From: Paracoccaceae bacterium
GTDB taxonomy: Bacteria; Pseudomonadota; Alphaproteobacteria; Rhodobacterales; Rhodobacteraceae
Direction of reading: 5' to 3'
DNA length: 64,000 nucleotides
NCBI GenBank assembly: GCA_002709405.1
Contig: PAQV01000039.1
Location: 62,001-126,000 of the forward strand
The notes beneath the pieces are model-generated. The model saw only the letters and a list, made by a program, of their open reading frames with translations. It searched no databases and was not told the DNA's origin. Made by a program: the position numbers and the translations under genes. This document shows, one piece after another, positions 56,425 through 64,000 of the stretch; within the stretch, counting starts at the first letter, position 1; each line of letters starts with the position of its first letter.

Positions 56425-58752
56425 CTATCCCTGTAACGGCAGGGTAAAGCTGAACTGGGCGCCATCGCCGGTGCTGTCACACCAGATCCGGCCGCCGTTG
56501 GCCTCGATCAGGCTGCGGCTGATCGACAGGCCCAGACCCATTCCGCCTGCCTTGGTCGTTTCGAACTGAGCAAACAATTCAAGCCCCTCTGCAATCCCCG
56601 GCCCGGTATCCACCACGTCGACCCGAAGAACATCCCCACGCATGTGCGCCGACACCGTGACCCGTTTTTCGGGGCTGTCGGCCTCGGCGATGGCTTCGAT
56701 CGCGTTGCGCATCAGGTTCACGACCACCTGCGCGATCTGCACCCGCACGCCGCTCACCATCACTTCGGGACCGCGCTGAATCAAGAGCTCGACCGAATGC
56801 TGGCGCGCTTCGGACAGCACCAGCCGCCGGGCCTGCTCCAGAAGTTCGCGAATGCCAAAGGCCGTGGCCGCGTTGCCGTCCTTGCGGATGAACCCGCGCA
56901 GGGCCCGCACGATGTCGCCCGCCTGGTGGGCCTGCTGGTCGATCTCGGCCACCAGCCCGCGCACATCGGCGCTGCGTTCGGGGTGGTTGTCGACCAGGTA
57001 CATGGCCGCGTCGGCATTCTGGGTGATGGCCGTCAGGGGCTGGTTCAGCTCGTGCGCCAGGCCGGTGGCCAGTTCCCCCATCACCTGCTGGCGCGAAAAA
57101 TGGGCGATCTCGCGGTTCAGCGCCTCGATCTTGTCTTCCGAGGCCCGCGCCTGGGTGATGTCGTCGATCGTGGCCACGATATAGGCCTCTCCCGCGCCGT
57201 CCTCGTCCCCGTCAGCCCGGAAATGCACGCCGTTGAAGCTTATCCAGATCGGGGTCCCGTCCTTGCGCCGGGCCTGCGTTTCAAAGCCCAGGGCGGCATG
57301 TTCGGTAAAGTTGCCCTCGAATTCCGCGTCCAGCCGGCGCGCCTCGTCCGGGCGCAGCAGCTGTGCAAAGGCCATCCCGTCCAGCTCGTCCGGCGCATAG
57401 CCCATCATCTCGGCGAAACGCGCATTGACCCGCAGGAATTGACCCGTCGCGCTGTCGATATACACCATCCCCCGCGAGGCCATGTCGAAGGTCAGCCGGT
57501 ATTCGGTTTCGGTCTTCTTGCGCTGCGAGATCTCGCTGACCAGCGTGGTGTTGGCGTTCTCCAGCTCGCGGTAGGTGCGGGGCATCGGCTCGTTGGGGTC
57601 GACTTCGCCCTGTGAAATCAGGGCCGAGCGCACGGCGAAGGCGCGCACGGGCGCATGGATCCGGTTGGCCAGGGCCAGGCCCAGCAGCCCGGTCAGGGCG
57701 GCCACGCCGATGGCGATCAGGGTGTTCTGGTCCCGGTTTTCCTTGATCGTGCCGATAAAGTCGTCCTCGGGCGCATAGACGACGATGGTCCAGGGCACCC
57801 CGCCCAGGCCGAAGGGGATGATCAGCGAAACATATTGCACGCCGTCGAACTCGAAATCGCTGCGGATCTCGCCGTTGGTCGTCATCCCGCCCAGGTCGAT
57901 GCCATCCGCGGTCAGCCGGTTTTCAAAGGCGGCCCGGGCGATCGGGTCGGCGATCTGCGTGATCGAGGGAAATTCCAGTGCCCCCCCGTCGCCCGTGGTC
58001 GTCAGCAGCGCGGGGTTGGGGTGGGCAATGACATCGCCGTTGCGGTTGACGATGAAGGCTGCCCCGTTCCGTCCGATGCGCAATTGCGCCAGGAAGTTCG
58101 ACAGCTCCTTGATCTCGATATCCACGCCGATGACGCCCTGGACGTCTCCGGCATAGCTGACCACGGGCGTTGCCGCCGTGATGCCGGGCGAGCGCGAGGT
58201 GAAAAAGATGTAGGGATCCGTCCAGATGCTGGCCATGTCCGACTTGGCGGCGGTGTACCAGGGCCTGACCCTGGGGTCGTAGGTGTCCTCCGGGTCCGGC
58301 TTCTGACCCAACACCGCGAAATCCTCGCCCCGCTGGATCAGTGTCGTTTTCGGGGTCTGGGTGATGTCGATGATCTTCGTCAGGTAGGTGCTCTCGCCAT
58401 CGCGTTTCACATAGACGAAATTGCCCATCTCGTCGCCGTAATAGGCCCCGGCGAATTGCGGGGCCGATCGCAATTGCTGGAACAGAAGGCCTTCCAGAAG
58501 GTCACGTTCCTCGCGCCGGACAATCTGGTTTTCGGCCAGGGCGGTCGACAATTCGGCCGCACTTCGGGCCGGCGTCAGAAAGCCCTTGGTGTGCTGGATC
58601 ACGTTCGTGCCCACGTCGGACAGCTGGCTGCGGGCATGGGCCAGCAGGGTCCGTTCGGATGTGAAATAGGACGTGAACACCACCAGCGTGACCGCAAACA
58701 GCTGCAACCCGGCCAGGGCCAGCGCAAGGATGACGCCGAGGGATTTCATCAT
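56425..58752 (-). CDS. Sensor histidine kinase with dCache and PAS domains (FixL-like)
   Basis: The protein has 775 residues. It has an N-terminal membrane helix (about 5-28) and a large periplasmic double-Cache domain (about 35-315, with DPRVRPWYTAAKSD and GVIGVDIEIKELSNF, typical of small-carboxylate or amine sensors). A second membrane helix (about 330-353) is followed by a short linker, PAS (about 395-530) and a HisKA H-box GLAHELNQPLTAITQN. The HATPase has NLMRNAIEAIAEA, VDTGPGI and GMGLGLSISRSLIE. The NQP version of the H-box is the FixL/DctB class. The ligand is not deducible; nearby ectoine and polysaccharide genes are possible targets. Confidence 0.94.
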   Translation of the reverse strand: MMKSLGVILALALAGLQLFAVTLVVFTSYFTSERTLLAHARSQLSDVGTNVIQHTKGFLTPARSAAELSTALAENQIVRREERDLLEGLLFQQLRSAPQFAGAYYGDEMGNFVYVKRDGESTYLTKIIDITQTPKTTLIQRGEDFAVLGQKPDPEDTYDPRVRPWYTAAKSDMASIWTDPYIFFTSRSPGITAATPVVSYAGDVQGVIGVDIEIKELSNFLAQLRIGRNGAAFIVNRNGDVIAHPNPALLTTTGDGGALEFPSITQIADPIARAAFENRLTADGIDLGGMTTNGEIRSDFEFDGVQYVSLIIPFGLGGVPWTIVVYAPEDDFIGTIKENRDQNTLIAIGVAALTGLLGLALANRIHAPVRAFAVRSALISQGEVDPNEPMPRTYRELENANTTLVSEISQRKKTETEYRLTFDMASRGMVYIDSATGQFLRVNARFAEMMGYAPDELDGMAFAQLLRPDEARRLDAEFEGNFTEHAALGFETQARRKDGTPIWISFNGVHFRADGDEDGAGEAYIVATIDDITQARASEDKIEALNREIAHFSRQQVMGELATGLAHELNQPLTAITQNADAAMYLVDNHPERSADVRGLVAEIDQQAHQAGDIVRALRGFIRKDGNAATAFGIRELLEQARRLVLSEARQHSVELLIQRGPEVMVSGVRVQIAQVVVNLMRNAIEAIAEADSPEKRVTVSAHMRGDVLRVDVVDTGPGIAEGLELFAQFETTKAGGMGLGLSISRSLIEANGGRIWCDSTGDGAQFSFTLPLQG

Positions 58753-58870
58753 GGGTCAGTCCGGGTCCGTTGGAGTGGGTCGGTTCAGGGCTGCCGGGTT
58801 CTAGCGCGTTTCGCATCCCCGCGCACCCCGCCACGGCAACGGACGCCCAGGTTGGAAAACAGGTGATGCA

Positions 58871-58908
58871 AAAAAAATCGCGCTCTGCCGGGATGAGGCA
58901 GAGCGCGA
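58871..58908 (-). terminator. Strong Rho-independent terminator, minus orientation
   Basis: A 12-bp stem (58878-58889 with 58897-58908, loop GGGATGA) is followed on the minus strand by seven U residues (58871-58877). No recognised minus-strand gene lies upstream of it, which implies a short unannotated transcript. Confidence 0.8.
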
Positions 58909-59072
58909 ATGGGACTCGCTACTCTTATGCAGCACTGGTTGCTCGTTTGAAAATGTATTTGTCTTCAATTCGCCGCCGATTAGGGATGATTACCAGCGAC
59001 TTCACAATGTCTAACGAAAGTGTAACGGAGCCTCCATTCGCATGATTGCCTAGGCAGTTTTGCCTATGCGAA
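58909..59072 (-). ncRNA. Candidate small RNA ending at the 58871 terminator
   Basis: Predicted only from an orphan strong terminator and the AT-richer sequence preceding it on the minus strand. The 5' end is unknown; the nested dyad at 59037-59072 may be its promoter control or its 5' stem-loop. Alternative: a small protein gene with a rare start codon. Confidence 0.35.
59037..59072. repeat. Nested inverted repeat
   Basis: Outer arms TTCGCAT (59037-59043) and ATGCGAA (59066-59072) enclose TAGGCA-GTTT-TGCCTA (59051-59066). It can form a two-step hairpin on either strand. Confidence 0.6.
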
Positions 59073-59209
59073 ACGGGGTGAATTTTCGGAGGGGGCGCAA
59101 GCGGCCGGCCCACCGGGATGGTATCGCTCGCAGGCCGAGTCTGCCCAAGTCGTGGTTAACCTTCAAGTCCGGAATTGTACTGCACCGTTCATTGCGGCAT
59201 GACCGCAGG

Positions 59210-60292
59210 ATGCGTCGCATCATCTTGCATATCGGGCCTGAAAAGTGCGGTTCGACCTCTCTTCAGGCTGCGCTGACGGGTCCGTCTGCGGCCGGCGGTC
59301 AGGTCCGGGGCGTGACGCTCGATCCCTATGCGTTGGTCTTCCTCGACAGCGATCCTCCGGCGGCCAATATCGTGGACGACTTGCACCGGCTGATCGGGGC
59401 GCACATGCAGCACCATCCGGACCTGCCGCTGGTGCTGAGCCACGAGATGATCTTCAAATCCCTCGCCCTGCTGGCCGTGCTGACCGACATCGCCAAGGCT
59501 CATGCCGACGACGTGATGGCCCTGGCCTATGTGCGCCGGCAGTCCGATCTGCTGGTGTCGGGCTTTGGCCAGTGGCACTTCCGCAGCCCCGACCGTTTGG
59601 CCGAGGCATCGTCACATCTGCGCGCCAACGGGTTGGACGCGGACCTGTTCCGCCCGGTCGAACGCCATGTCATGGCGGCGATCCTCGGCGGGTGGCAGGT
59701 GGGGCGGCAACCCAGCGGACATCTTTATTTCGATTGGTCCCAAAGCCTGCCCGAACGCGTGGCCCTGCTGGCCGGGCGGGGCGCACGGATGTCGGTCGGG
59801 GTGGTCCCGCAAAACGCAGGGTCAGCGGCGCTGGTGCCGGATGCGCTGACCCGGATCGGGGTGAAGCCGCACGCGGGGCAGGGGGCGGACGACCGGCGCA
59901 ACCCGGCCTTTCATCCATACGTGATCGAGGCCGTGGCCGACGCCATCACCGCCGGCTTTCCCATGCCCGGCCCGCACGAGGCCAATGGCTTCCTGCGCGA
60001 CTTGTCGGCCCATGAGGCCGCGCCGCCGCCTCAGACCGGTTTCCTCGACCGGCTGAAGGCCCATGTGGACGGCTGTTTCGCCGACGGCAATGCCCGGGTG
60101 GCGGACGATCACGGCCTGCCAGGGGACTGGGCGAGACCAGCGCAGGTCATCGACCGGGCCGCGATTCTGAAGGATATGGCAGAGACGGCCGCCCGCCGCG
60201 CGGCCGATCGTGACACCCTGGCCGCCCGCCGTCATCTGCGTGCCCGCGTGGCAGCCCGTGCCTGGTCCGATTTCCGTTGCGCCCCGGGGTGA
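59210..60292 (+). CDS. Sulfotransferase-like protein (PAPS-binding P-loop)
   Basis: The chosen start ATG 59210 gives 360 residues beginning RRIILHIGPEKCGSTSLQAA, the 5'-phosphosulfate-binding loop of sulfotransferase-fold proteins. The upstream open frame to 59060 is intergenic. RRQSDLLVSGFGQWHF may be the 3'-phosphate-binding helix. C-terminal half helical, ending in an Arg/Ala-rich tail. No signal peptide, so cytoplasmic. Its acceptor may be a surface glycan, judging from the following genes. Related proteins are often annotated hypothetical; function moderately certain. Confidence 0.65.
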   Translation: MRRIILHIGPEKCGSTSLQAALTGPSAAGGQVRGVTLDPYALVFLDSDPPAANIVDDLHRLIGAHMQHHPDLPLVLSHEMIFKSLALLAVLTDIAKAHADDVMALAYVRRQSDLLVSGFGQWHFRSPDRLAEASSHLRANGLDADLFRPVERHVMAAILGGWQVGRQPSGHLYFDWSQSLPERVALLAGRGARMSVGVVPQNAGSAALVPDALTRIGVKPHAGQGADDRRNPAFHPYVIEAVADAITAGFPMPGPHEANGFLRDLSAHEAAPPPQTGFLDRLKAHVDGCFADGNARVADDHGLPGDWARPAQVIDRAAILKDMAETAARRAADRDTLAARRHLRARVAARAWSDFRCAPG

Positions 60293-60515
60293 TGGCCACG
60301 GTTGCAACGTCACCGTGAAGCTGGTTCACTAAAGCCAACTGACGCGGATCAGTTACGGGCTTTTGTCGAGCGCGCGCAGCACGGGGGTCGGTGGTCCTGC
60401 AAGGTCCATCTACATGGCATGCGCCCGTTTCCGGCACCCGCCCCGGCAGACCGCGAAACCAGGGGCGGATCGGAGGATCCGGCTCAACCGGCCGTCGTGG
60501 GAGGTTGGACACGTC

Positions 60516-63374
60516 ATGAGTGCGCAGCAATTGCCGTCCTGCGTCGTTCTGGTTGCGGGCATGCACCGCAGCGGCAGTTCGGCCGTGGCGCGGGTTCTGG
60601 GGTTTCTTGGGTACGGGCTGCCGGGAACGCCGATCAAGGACAATGCCTCGAACCGGCGCGGACATTGGGAAAGCCAGCCGCTGGTCCGCCTGAACGAAGC
60701 CTACCTGAACCAGGCCGGGCTGGTCTGGTCGGACTGGTCCGAAGGGGCCCTGCCGCGCATGCGCGCACGCGATCAGCGGGATTTCGAAACCGACCTGGCG
60801 GCGGTGATCGCCGACGATTTCGCTCCGGGCCGGCCGGCCGTGGTCAAGGACCCACGGCTTAGCCGGGTGCTGCCGCGCTACCGGGCCGGGCTGGCCGAGG
60901 CCGGCGGGGCAGAGGGCCCGCAGGTCCAGGTGATCATCCCGGTGCGCAATCCGCTGGAGGTCGTGGCCTCTCTGGTGCAGCGCAATGCCATGTCGCGCGA
61001 ACGGGCGGGGCTTTTGTGGCTGCGCTACATGATCGAGGCGGTGCGCGGCTCTGACGGGATGCCCCGGGCCTTCCTGTCTTATGACGACCTGCTGGCCGAT
61101 CCGATCGCCACGCTTCAGGCCACCGGACGCGCACTGGGGCAGGCCTTTCCCGTTGCCCCGACCGAGATGGCCGACGACATCTGCCAGTTCCTGAACGTGA
61201 CTCTGCGCAGCCATGTGCACACCCCCGAGGATGTCCTGCACGACGACTTGATGCGGGGCTGGGTGTCCGACGTCTACGCGGCGTTGCGGCGGCTGTGCCG
61301 GGACGGGCAGGCGGCCGGGGCGCTGGACGACATCGCCCGGGTTGCCCGCGAATTCGATGCCGCCGCGCCCGTGCTGCACCATCTGAGCGCCGTGCATGAC
61401 GCCCAGCAGGCCGAGATGCGCCGGCGTCAGGCCGCGCTTGATGCGGGGCTGGAGCTGCGCAGCGAACAGCTGGACCTGGTGCGCGGCCAGTCCGAGGACC
61501 TGCGCGCCGAGCTGGCCCGCCTGCGGGCCGAGGCCGACACCCTGCGCGCCGATGCCGCCTCTGATCTGGCCGAGGCGCAGGCCCAGGCCCTGGCCATGGC
61601 CGAAACCGCCCGGGTCGAGGCAACGACCCGGGCCCAGGCCGCCGCCAGGGACGCGCTGAACAAGGCAATGGCTGCGGCGGCAGAGGCAGATGCCACGCTG
61701 GCCGACACCGTCGCACGGGCCCGGGCCGACCTGGCCGAGGCACAGGAACAAGCCCAGGCGGCCGAGACGCGGGCCGAACAGGTCCTGCAGGACCATCGGG
61801 CCGCCGCCAAGGACGACCGCCGCCTGGCCCGCCGGGCCATGGAAGCGGCCGAGGCGCGCATTGCCGACCTGGAGCGGGCGGCCGCCCTGCAGAACGACCT
61901 GGTCGACCGGCTGCGCACCGAGATCCGTGCCCAGAAAGAGGTCTATGCCGATCAGAAGGCCAGCCTTGCCGGGCTCAGGGCCCAGTTGACCGAGACCGAG
62001 AAGACGGGCGCCAAGTCTGAACGACGGGCCGGGCGCAAGGCAGCCGAGGTCAACGCCCTGACCCAGGAGCTGGCCGAGGCGCGGGCCCGGGCCGCGCATT
62101 ACAGCGATGCCAACGCCCAGATCCTGGCCTCGACCTCGTGGCGGCTGACCTGGCCTTTGCGGGCCACGCTGAACGGTCTGCGCCGGATGGGGCGCGGTGG
62201 GCCCGCGCCGGACGCTTTGACGGACACAGCGCCCGCGCCGTCCAAGCCGGCAGACCCCAAGGCCCCAACACCCAAGCCGCCCGCATCCAAGGCAGACGCC
62301 CCCAAGGAGCCGGCCCAGAAACCCGCCGACAGCCCGGCACAAAAGCCCAAGACGGATGCCAAGCCCGCAGCGAAACCGGCTGTGCTGCATCCCAAGACCG
62401 AAGAAATCGCCCGCATCGAGAACAGCGCCCATTTCGACGCGGACTTCTACGTCGACCGCTACCCCGATGCGGCCGCCTTCTCGGAAGGACCGGCGGCCCA
62501 TTACCTGGACGTGGGCTGGCGCAAGGGGTTCGACCCCTCGGCTGGCTTCGTGGCCCGGGCCTATGAACATTCCCACGCCGACATCCTGAAAGAGGACGAC
62601 TGTCCTCTGCTGCACTTCCTGGAGCTTTACCCCGACGGCACCCGGCCGAAACGCGCGCCCTATGCCGACCGGGCGGACGGCGGGCCGAAGGTGGCCGTCT
62701 ATACCGCGATCTCGGGCGGGTATGATCGGCTGAACGAACCCCTGGGCCCGGTGGGCGACGCCGAGTTCTTCGTCTTCACCGATGGCAAGGTGCCCGAGGG
62801 ATCGCTGTGGCAGCGCCGCGACCTGGAATATGTCGATGCCGATCCGGTGCGCTCGGCCCGGTTCGTCAAGACGCACCCGCATCTCTACTTTGCCGATTAC
62901 GACTTTGCCATCTGGGTGGATGCCAACCTGGCCCTGCGCAGCGATCCGCGCGATCTGCTGCCCGCACCCGAGGACAAGGCTCCGGTCTACACCTGGCACC
63001 ATCCGCTGCGCGATTGCATCTACGACGAAGGCCGCATCTGCATCGAGCTGAACAAGGACGACGAGGGCACGATCAAGTCCGTGCTGTCCCGGCTGGAGCG
63101 CGAAGGCTTTCCGCGCAACGCGGGCATGATGGAAACCAGCGTGTTCGTCAGCCGCATGGCCGACCCGAAAACGGCCGAGTTCCACGCCCGCTGGTGGACC
63201 CGAATCGAACAGGGCAGCCGGCGCGACCAGCTGGCCCTGCCGCCGGTCCTGCGCGAGATGGGCCTGGACATCGGGCACATCGCCCACAAGCGGATCTGCA
63301 TGCGCAGCGATCCCCGGATCGGGTTCAACAGCCACGTCAAACCCAAGCAGAAGAAGGCCGGAACCGCCGCATGA
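60516..63374 (+). CDS. Multidomain protein: sulfotransferase, coiled coil, PK-rich linker, DUF616 glycosyltransferase-like
   Basis: The start is ATG 60516 with GGGAGG upstream, giving 952 residues. Domains by eye: 1-280 sulfotransferase-fold with VLVAGMHRSGSSAVAR and PRLSRVLPRYRAG; 285-540 a long Ala/Glu/Arg-rich coiled coil; 565-625 a Pro/Lys/Ala linker with PKAP/KPA repeats; 630-700 an FDADFYVDRYPDAA-type module common in polysaccharide glycosyltransferases; 715-952 a DUF616-like domain (KVAVYTAISGGYDRL, FVFTDGKVP, FAIWVDANLALRSDP). It may sulfate and extend one glycan on a scaffold. The stop overlaps the next gene's ATG (ATGA). The combination is unusual; single-domain functions are inferred. 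Confidence 0.75.
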   Translation: MSAQQLPSCVVLVAGMHRSGSSAVARVLGFLGYGLPGTPIKDNASNRRGHWESQPLVRLNEAYLNQAGLVWSDWSEGALPRMRARDQRDFETDLAAVIADDFAPGRPAVVKDPRLSRVLPRYRAGLAEAGGAEGPQVQVIIPVRNPLEVVASLVQRNAMSRERAGLLWLRYMIEAVRGSDGMPRAFLSYDDLLADPIATLQATGRALGQAFPVAPTEMADDICQFLNVTLRSHVHTPEDVLHDDLMRGWVSDVYAALRRLCRDGQAAGALDDIARVAREFDAAAPVLHHLSAVHDAQQAEMRRRQAALDAGLELRSEQLDLVRGQSEDLRAELARLRAEADTLRADAASDLAEAQAQALAMAETARVEATTRAQAAARDALNKAMAAAAEADATLADTVARARADLAEAQEQAQAAETRAEQVLQDHRAAAKDDRRLARRAMEAAEARIADLERAAALQNDLVDRLRTEIRAQKEVYADQKASLAGLRAQLTETEKTGAKSERRAGRKAAEVNALTQELAEARARAAHYSDANAQILASTSWRLTWPLRATLNGLRRMGRGGPAPDALTDTAPAPSKPADPKAPTPKPPASKADAPKEPAQKPADSPAQKPKTDAKPAAKPAVLHPKTEEIARIENSAHFDADFYVDRYPDAAAFSEGPAAHYLDVGWRKGFDPSAGFVARAYEHSHADILKEDDCPLLHFLELYPDGTRPKRAPYADRADGGPKVAVYTAISGGYDRLNEPLGPVGDAEFFVFTDGKVPEGSLWQRRDLEYVDADPVRSARFVKTHPHLYFADYDFAIWVDANLALRSDPRDLLPAPEDKAPVYTWHHPLRDCIYDEGRICIELNKDDEGTIKSVLSRLEREGFPRNAGMMETSVFVSRMADPKTAEFHARWWTRIEQGSRRDQLALPPVLREMGLDIGHIAHKRICMRSDPRIGFNSHVKPKQKKAGTAA

Positions 63375-64000
63375 CACTGCCCCCTGTCGATGTGATCGTC
63401 TGCGTGCACAATGCCCTGGACGACGTGAAGACCTGCCTGGCCGCGCTGGACCTGACCCAGGATCCCGAGCGCAGGATGCGCGTGATCCTGGTCGACGACG
63501 GGTCCGACGCGCCCACGGCCGAGTTCCTGCGCGACTGGTGCTCGGCCCGCGATCACGTGCAGCTGAAGCGGCGGGATGCGGCCGGTGGCTATACGGTGGC
63601 GGCCAATACCGGTGTGGCGGCCGGATCGGGTGAGTTTTTCGTGCTGCTCAACTCCGACACGGTGGTGCCGGCGCGCTGGCTGGGCAAGCTGCTGAAGGTC
63701 TTCGACCGCAGCCCCGACATCGGCATCGCCGGCCCGCTGTCGAACGCGGCCAGCTGGCAATCGGTGCCCGACCTGTCGGCCCCCACCGGCGGCTGGGCCA
63801 TCAACGACCTGCCCCCGGGCTACAGCGTCGACGACATGGACCGGCTGGTGGAAATCGCCGCACGGTCCGTGCCGGTGCTGCCGCGCGTGCCCTTCGTCAA
63901 CGGCTTCTGCTACGCGGTGCGCCGGGCGGTGGTCGAGCTGATCGGGGGCTTTGACGAAACCGGGTTCCCGCGCGGCTTCGGTGAGGAAGACGACTTTTCC
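63371..64000 (+). CDS. Family 2 glycosyltransferase (3' end cut by the window)
   Basis: 210 codons are visible, starting MTLPPVDVIVCVHNALDDVK and overlapping the previous stop by 4 bases. GT-A fold features: nucleotide-sugar Asp pair in VILVDDGSDAPTAEF, the DXD-like LLNSDTVVPARWL and the late GFDETGFPRGFGEEDDFS acceptor/base motif typical of rhamnosyl- and O-antigen-type GT2 enzymes. Frame open to the edge. Translational coupling with the sulfotransferase/DUF616 protein suggests one glycan pathway. Confidence 0.9.
   Translation, partial: MTLPPVDVIVCVHNALDDVKTCLAALDLTQDPERRMRVILVDDGSDAPTAEFLRDWCSARDHVQLKRRDAAGGYTVAANTGVAAGSGEFFVLLNSDTVVPARWLGKLLKVFDRSPDIGIAGPLSNAASWQSVPDLSAPTGGWAINDLPPGYSVDDMDRLVEIAARSVPVLPRVPFVNGFCYAVRRAVVELIGGFDETGFPRGFGEEDDFS

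Larger units (their letters stand above)
58753..59209. other. Intergenic region with minus-strand terminator, nested dyad and candidate small RNA
   Basis: 457 bp with no convincing protein gene. It holds a strong minus-strand terminator (58871-58908), a nested inverted repeat (59037-59072) and between them about 130 bp of lower-GC sequence. A minus-strand frame ending at 58925 (C-terminus ATSAA) lacks a usable start codon and ribosome site. Confidence 0.5.

Noticed and set aside
58925-59113. 62-codon minus-strand frame before the 58871 terminator
   Set aside because: Its first half is in GC-rich unrelated sequence and no ATG/GTG/TTG with a ribosome site precedes the AT-richer part; kept only as an alternative to the small RNA.
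60147-63377. Minus-strand open frame of 1076 codons over the glycan genes
   Set aside because: Mirror frame of the plus-strand multidomain gene in GC-rich DNA; its translation is a low-complexity Gly/Leu/Arg mixture with no family motifs.

Overview
The window is GC-rich DNA (codon third positions mostly G/C) with gene families typical of marine Rhodobacteraceae (roseobacter-type Alphaproteobacteria). It carries a complete plasmid-type backbone: parA, parB and a DnaA-like replication initiator, followed by a ccdAB toxin-antitoxin pair. It is therefore best read as part of an extrachromosomal replicon (plasmid or chromid) rather than the main chromosome. No rRNA, tRNA, CRISPR array or insertion sequence was recognised.

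Layout. (1) 1-30 kb is an oxalate / one-carbon island. On the minus strand are gntR, oxalyl-CoA decarboxylase (oxc), formyl-CoA:oxalate CoA-transferase (frc), a 10-formyl-THF hydrolase-like protein, formate-THF ligase (fhs), a universal stress protein and a tripartite tricarboxylate transporter (TctC, start of TctB). On the plus strand are an isochorismatase-family hydrolase, a SucC/SucD-type (malate/succinate) CoA ligase and PEP carboxylase, in the mtkA-mtkB-ppc order of serine-cycle methylotrophs. Next come an NAD-dependent formate dehydrogenase with a LysR gene (minus), a second and strongly divergent SucCD-type pair, a quinone oxidoreductase, folB, folE2, a PPDK-like protein and a second LysR gene. 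(2) 30.5-38.2 kb is a TPP-riboswitch-controlled thiamine operon, thiD-O-S-G-E-F plus an ABC transporter and tenA. (3) 38.2-47 kb holds a DUF1403 protein, a dienelactone hydrolase, an RND efflux pair, a YeiH-type membrane protein and a fused PadR/ferric-siderophore reductase. (4) 47-51.3 kb is the replication/partition/toxin-antitoxin module. (5) 51.3-55.7 kb is the ectoine operon ectA-B-C-ask with a divergent MarR regulator. (6) 55.7-58.8 kb is a two-component system. (7) 59.2-64 kb is a surface-polysaccharide type run: two sulfotransferase-like proteins, one of them a large multidomain protein, and a GT2 glycosyltransferase cut by the window end.

How the genes fit together. Oxalate would enter through the TTT transporter, be activated by Frc and decarboxylated by Oxc to formyl-CoA, then yield formate. 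Formate can be burned to CO2 by FDH (NADH) or loaded on THF by Fhs. SucCD/Mtk and PEP carboxylase supply the malyl-CoA and oxaloacetate steps of a serine cycle, and folB/folE2 supply the pterin carrier. Six copies of a TGGTATnCC(A) motif lie in the promoters of this island. At three of them the motif overlaps a predicted -10 box with 17-bp spacing, so a shared repressor (most simply the GntR protein) is proposed. The least conventional items are the divergent second CoA-ligase pair, the PPDK-like protein with an altered ATP half, the PadR-SIP fusion, the sulfotransferase/coiled-coil/DUF616 protein and a candidate small RNA at about 58.9 kb.
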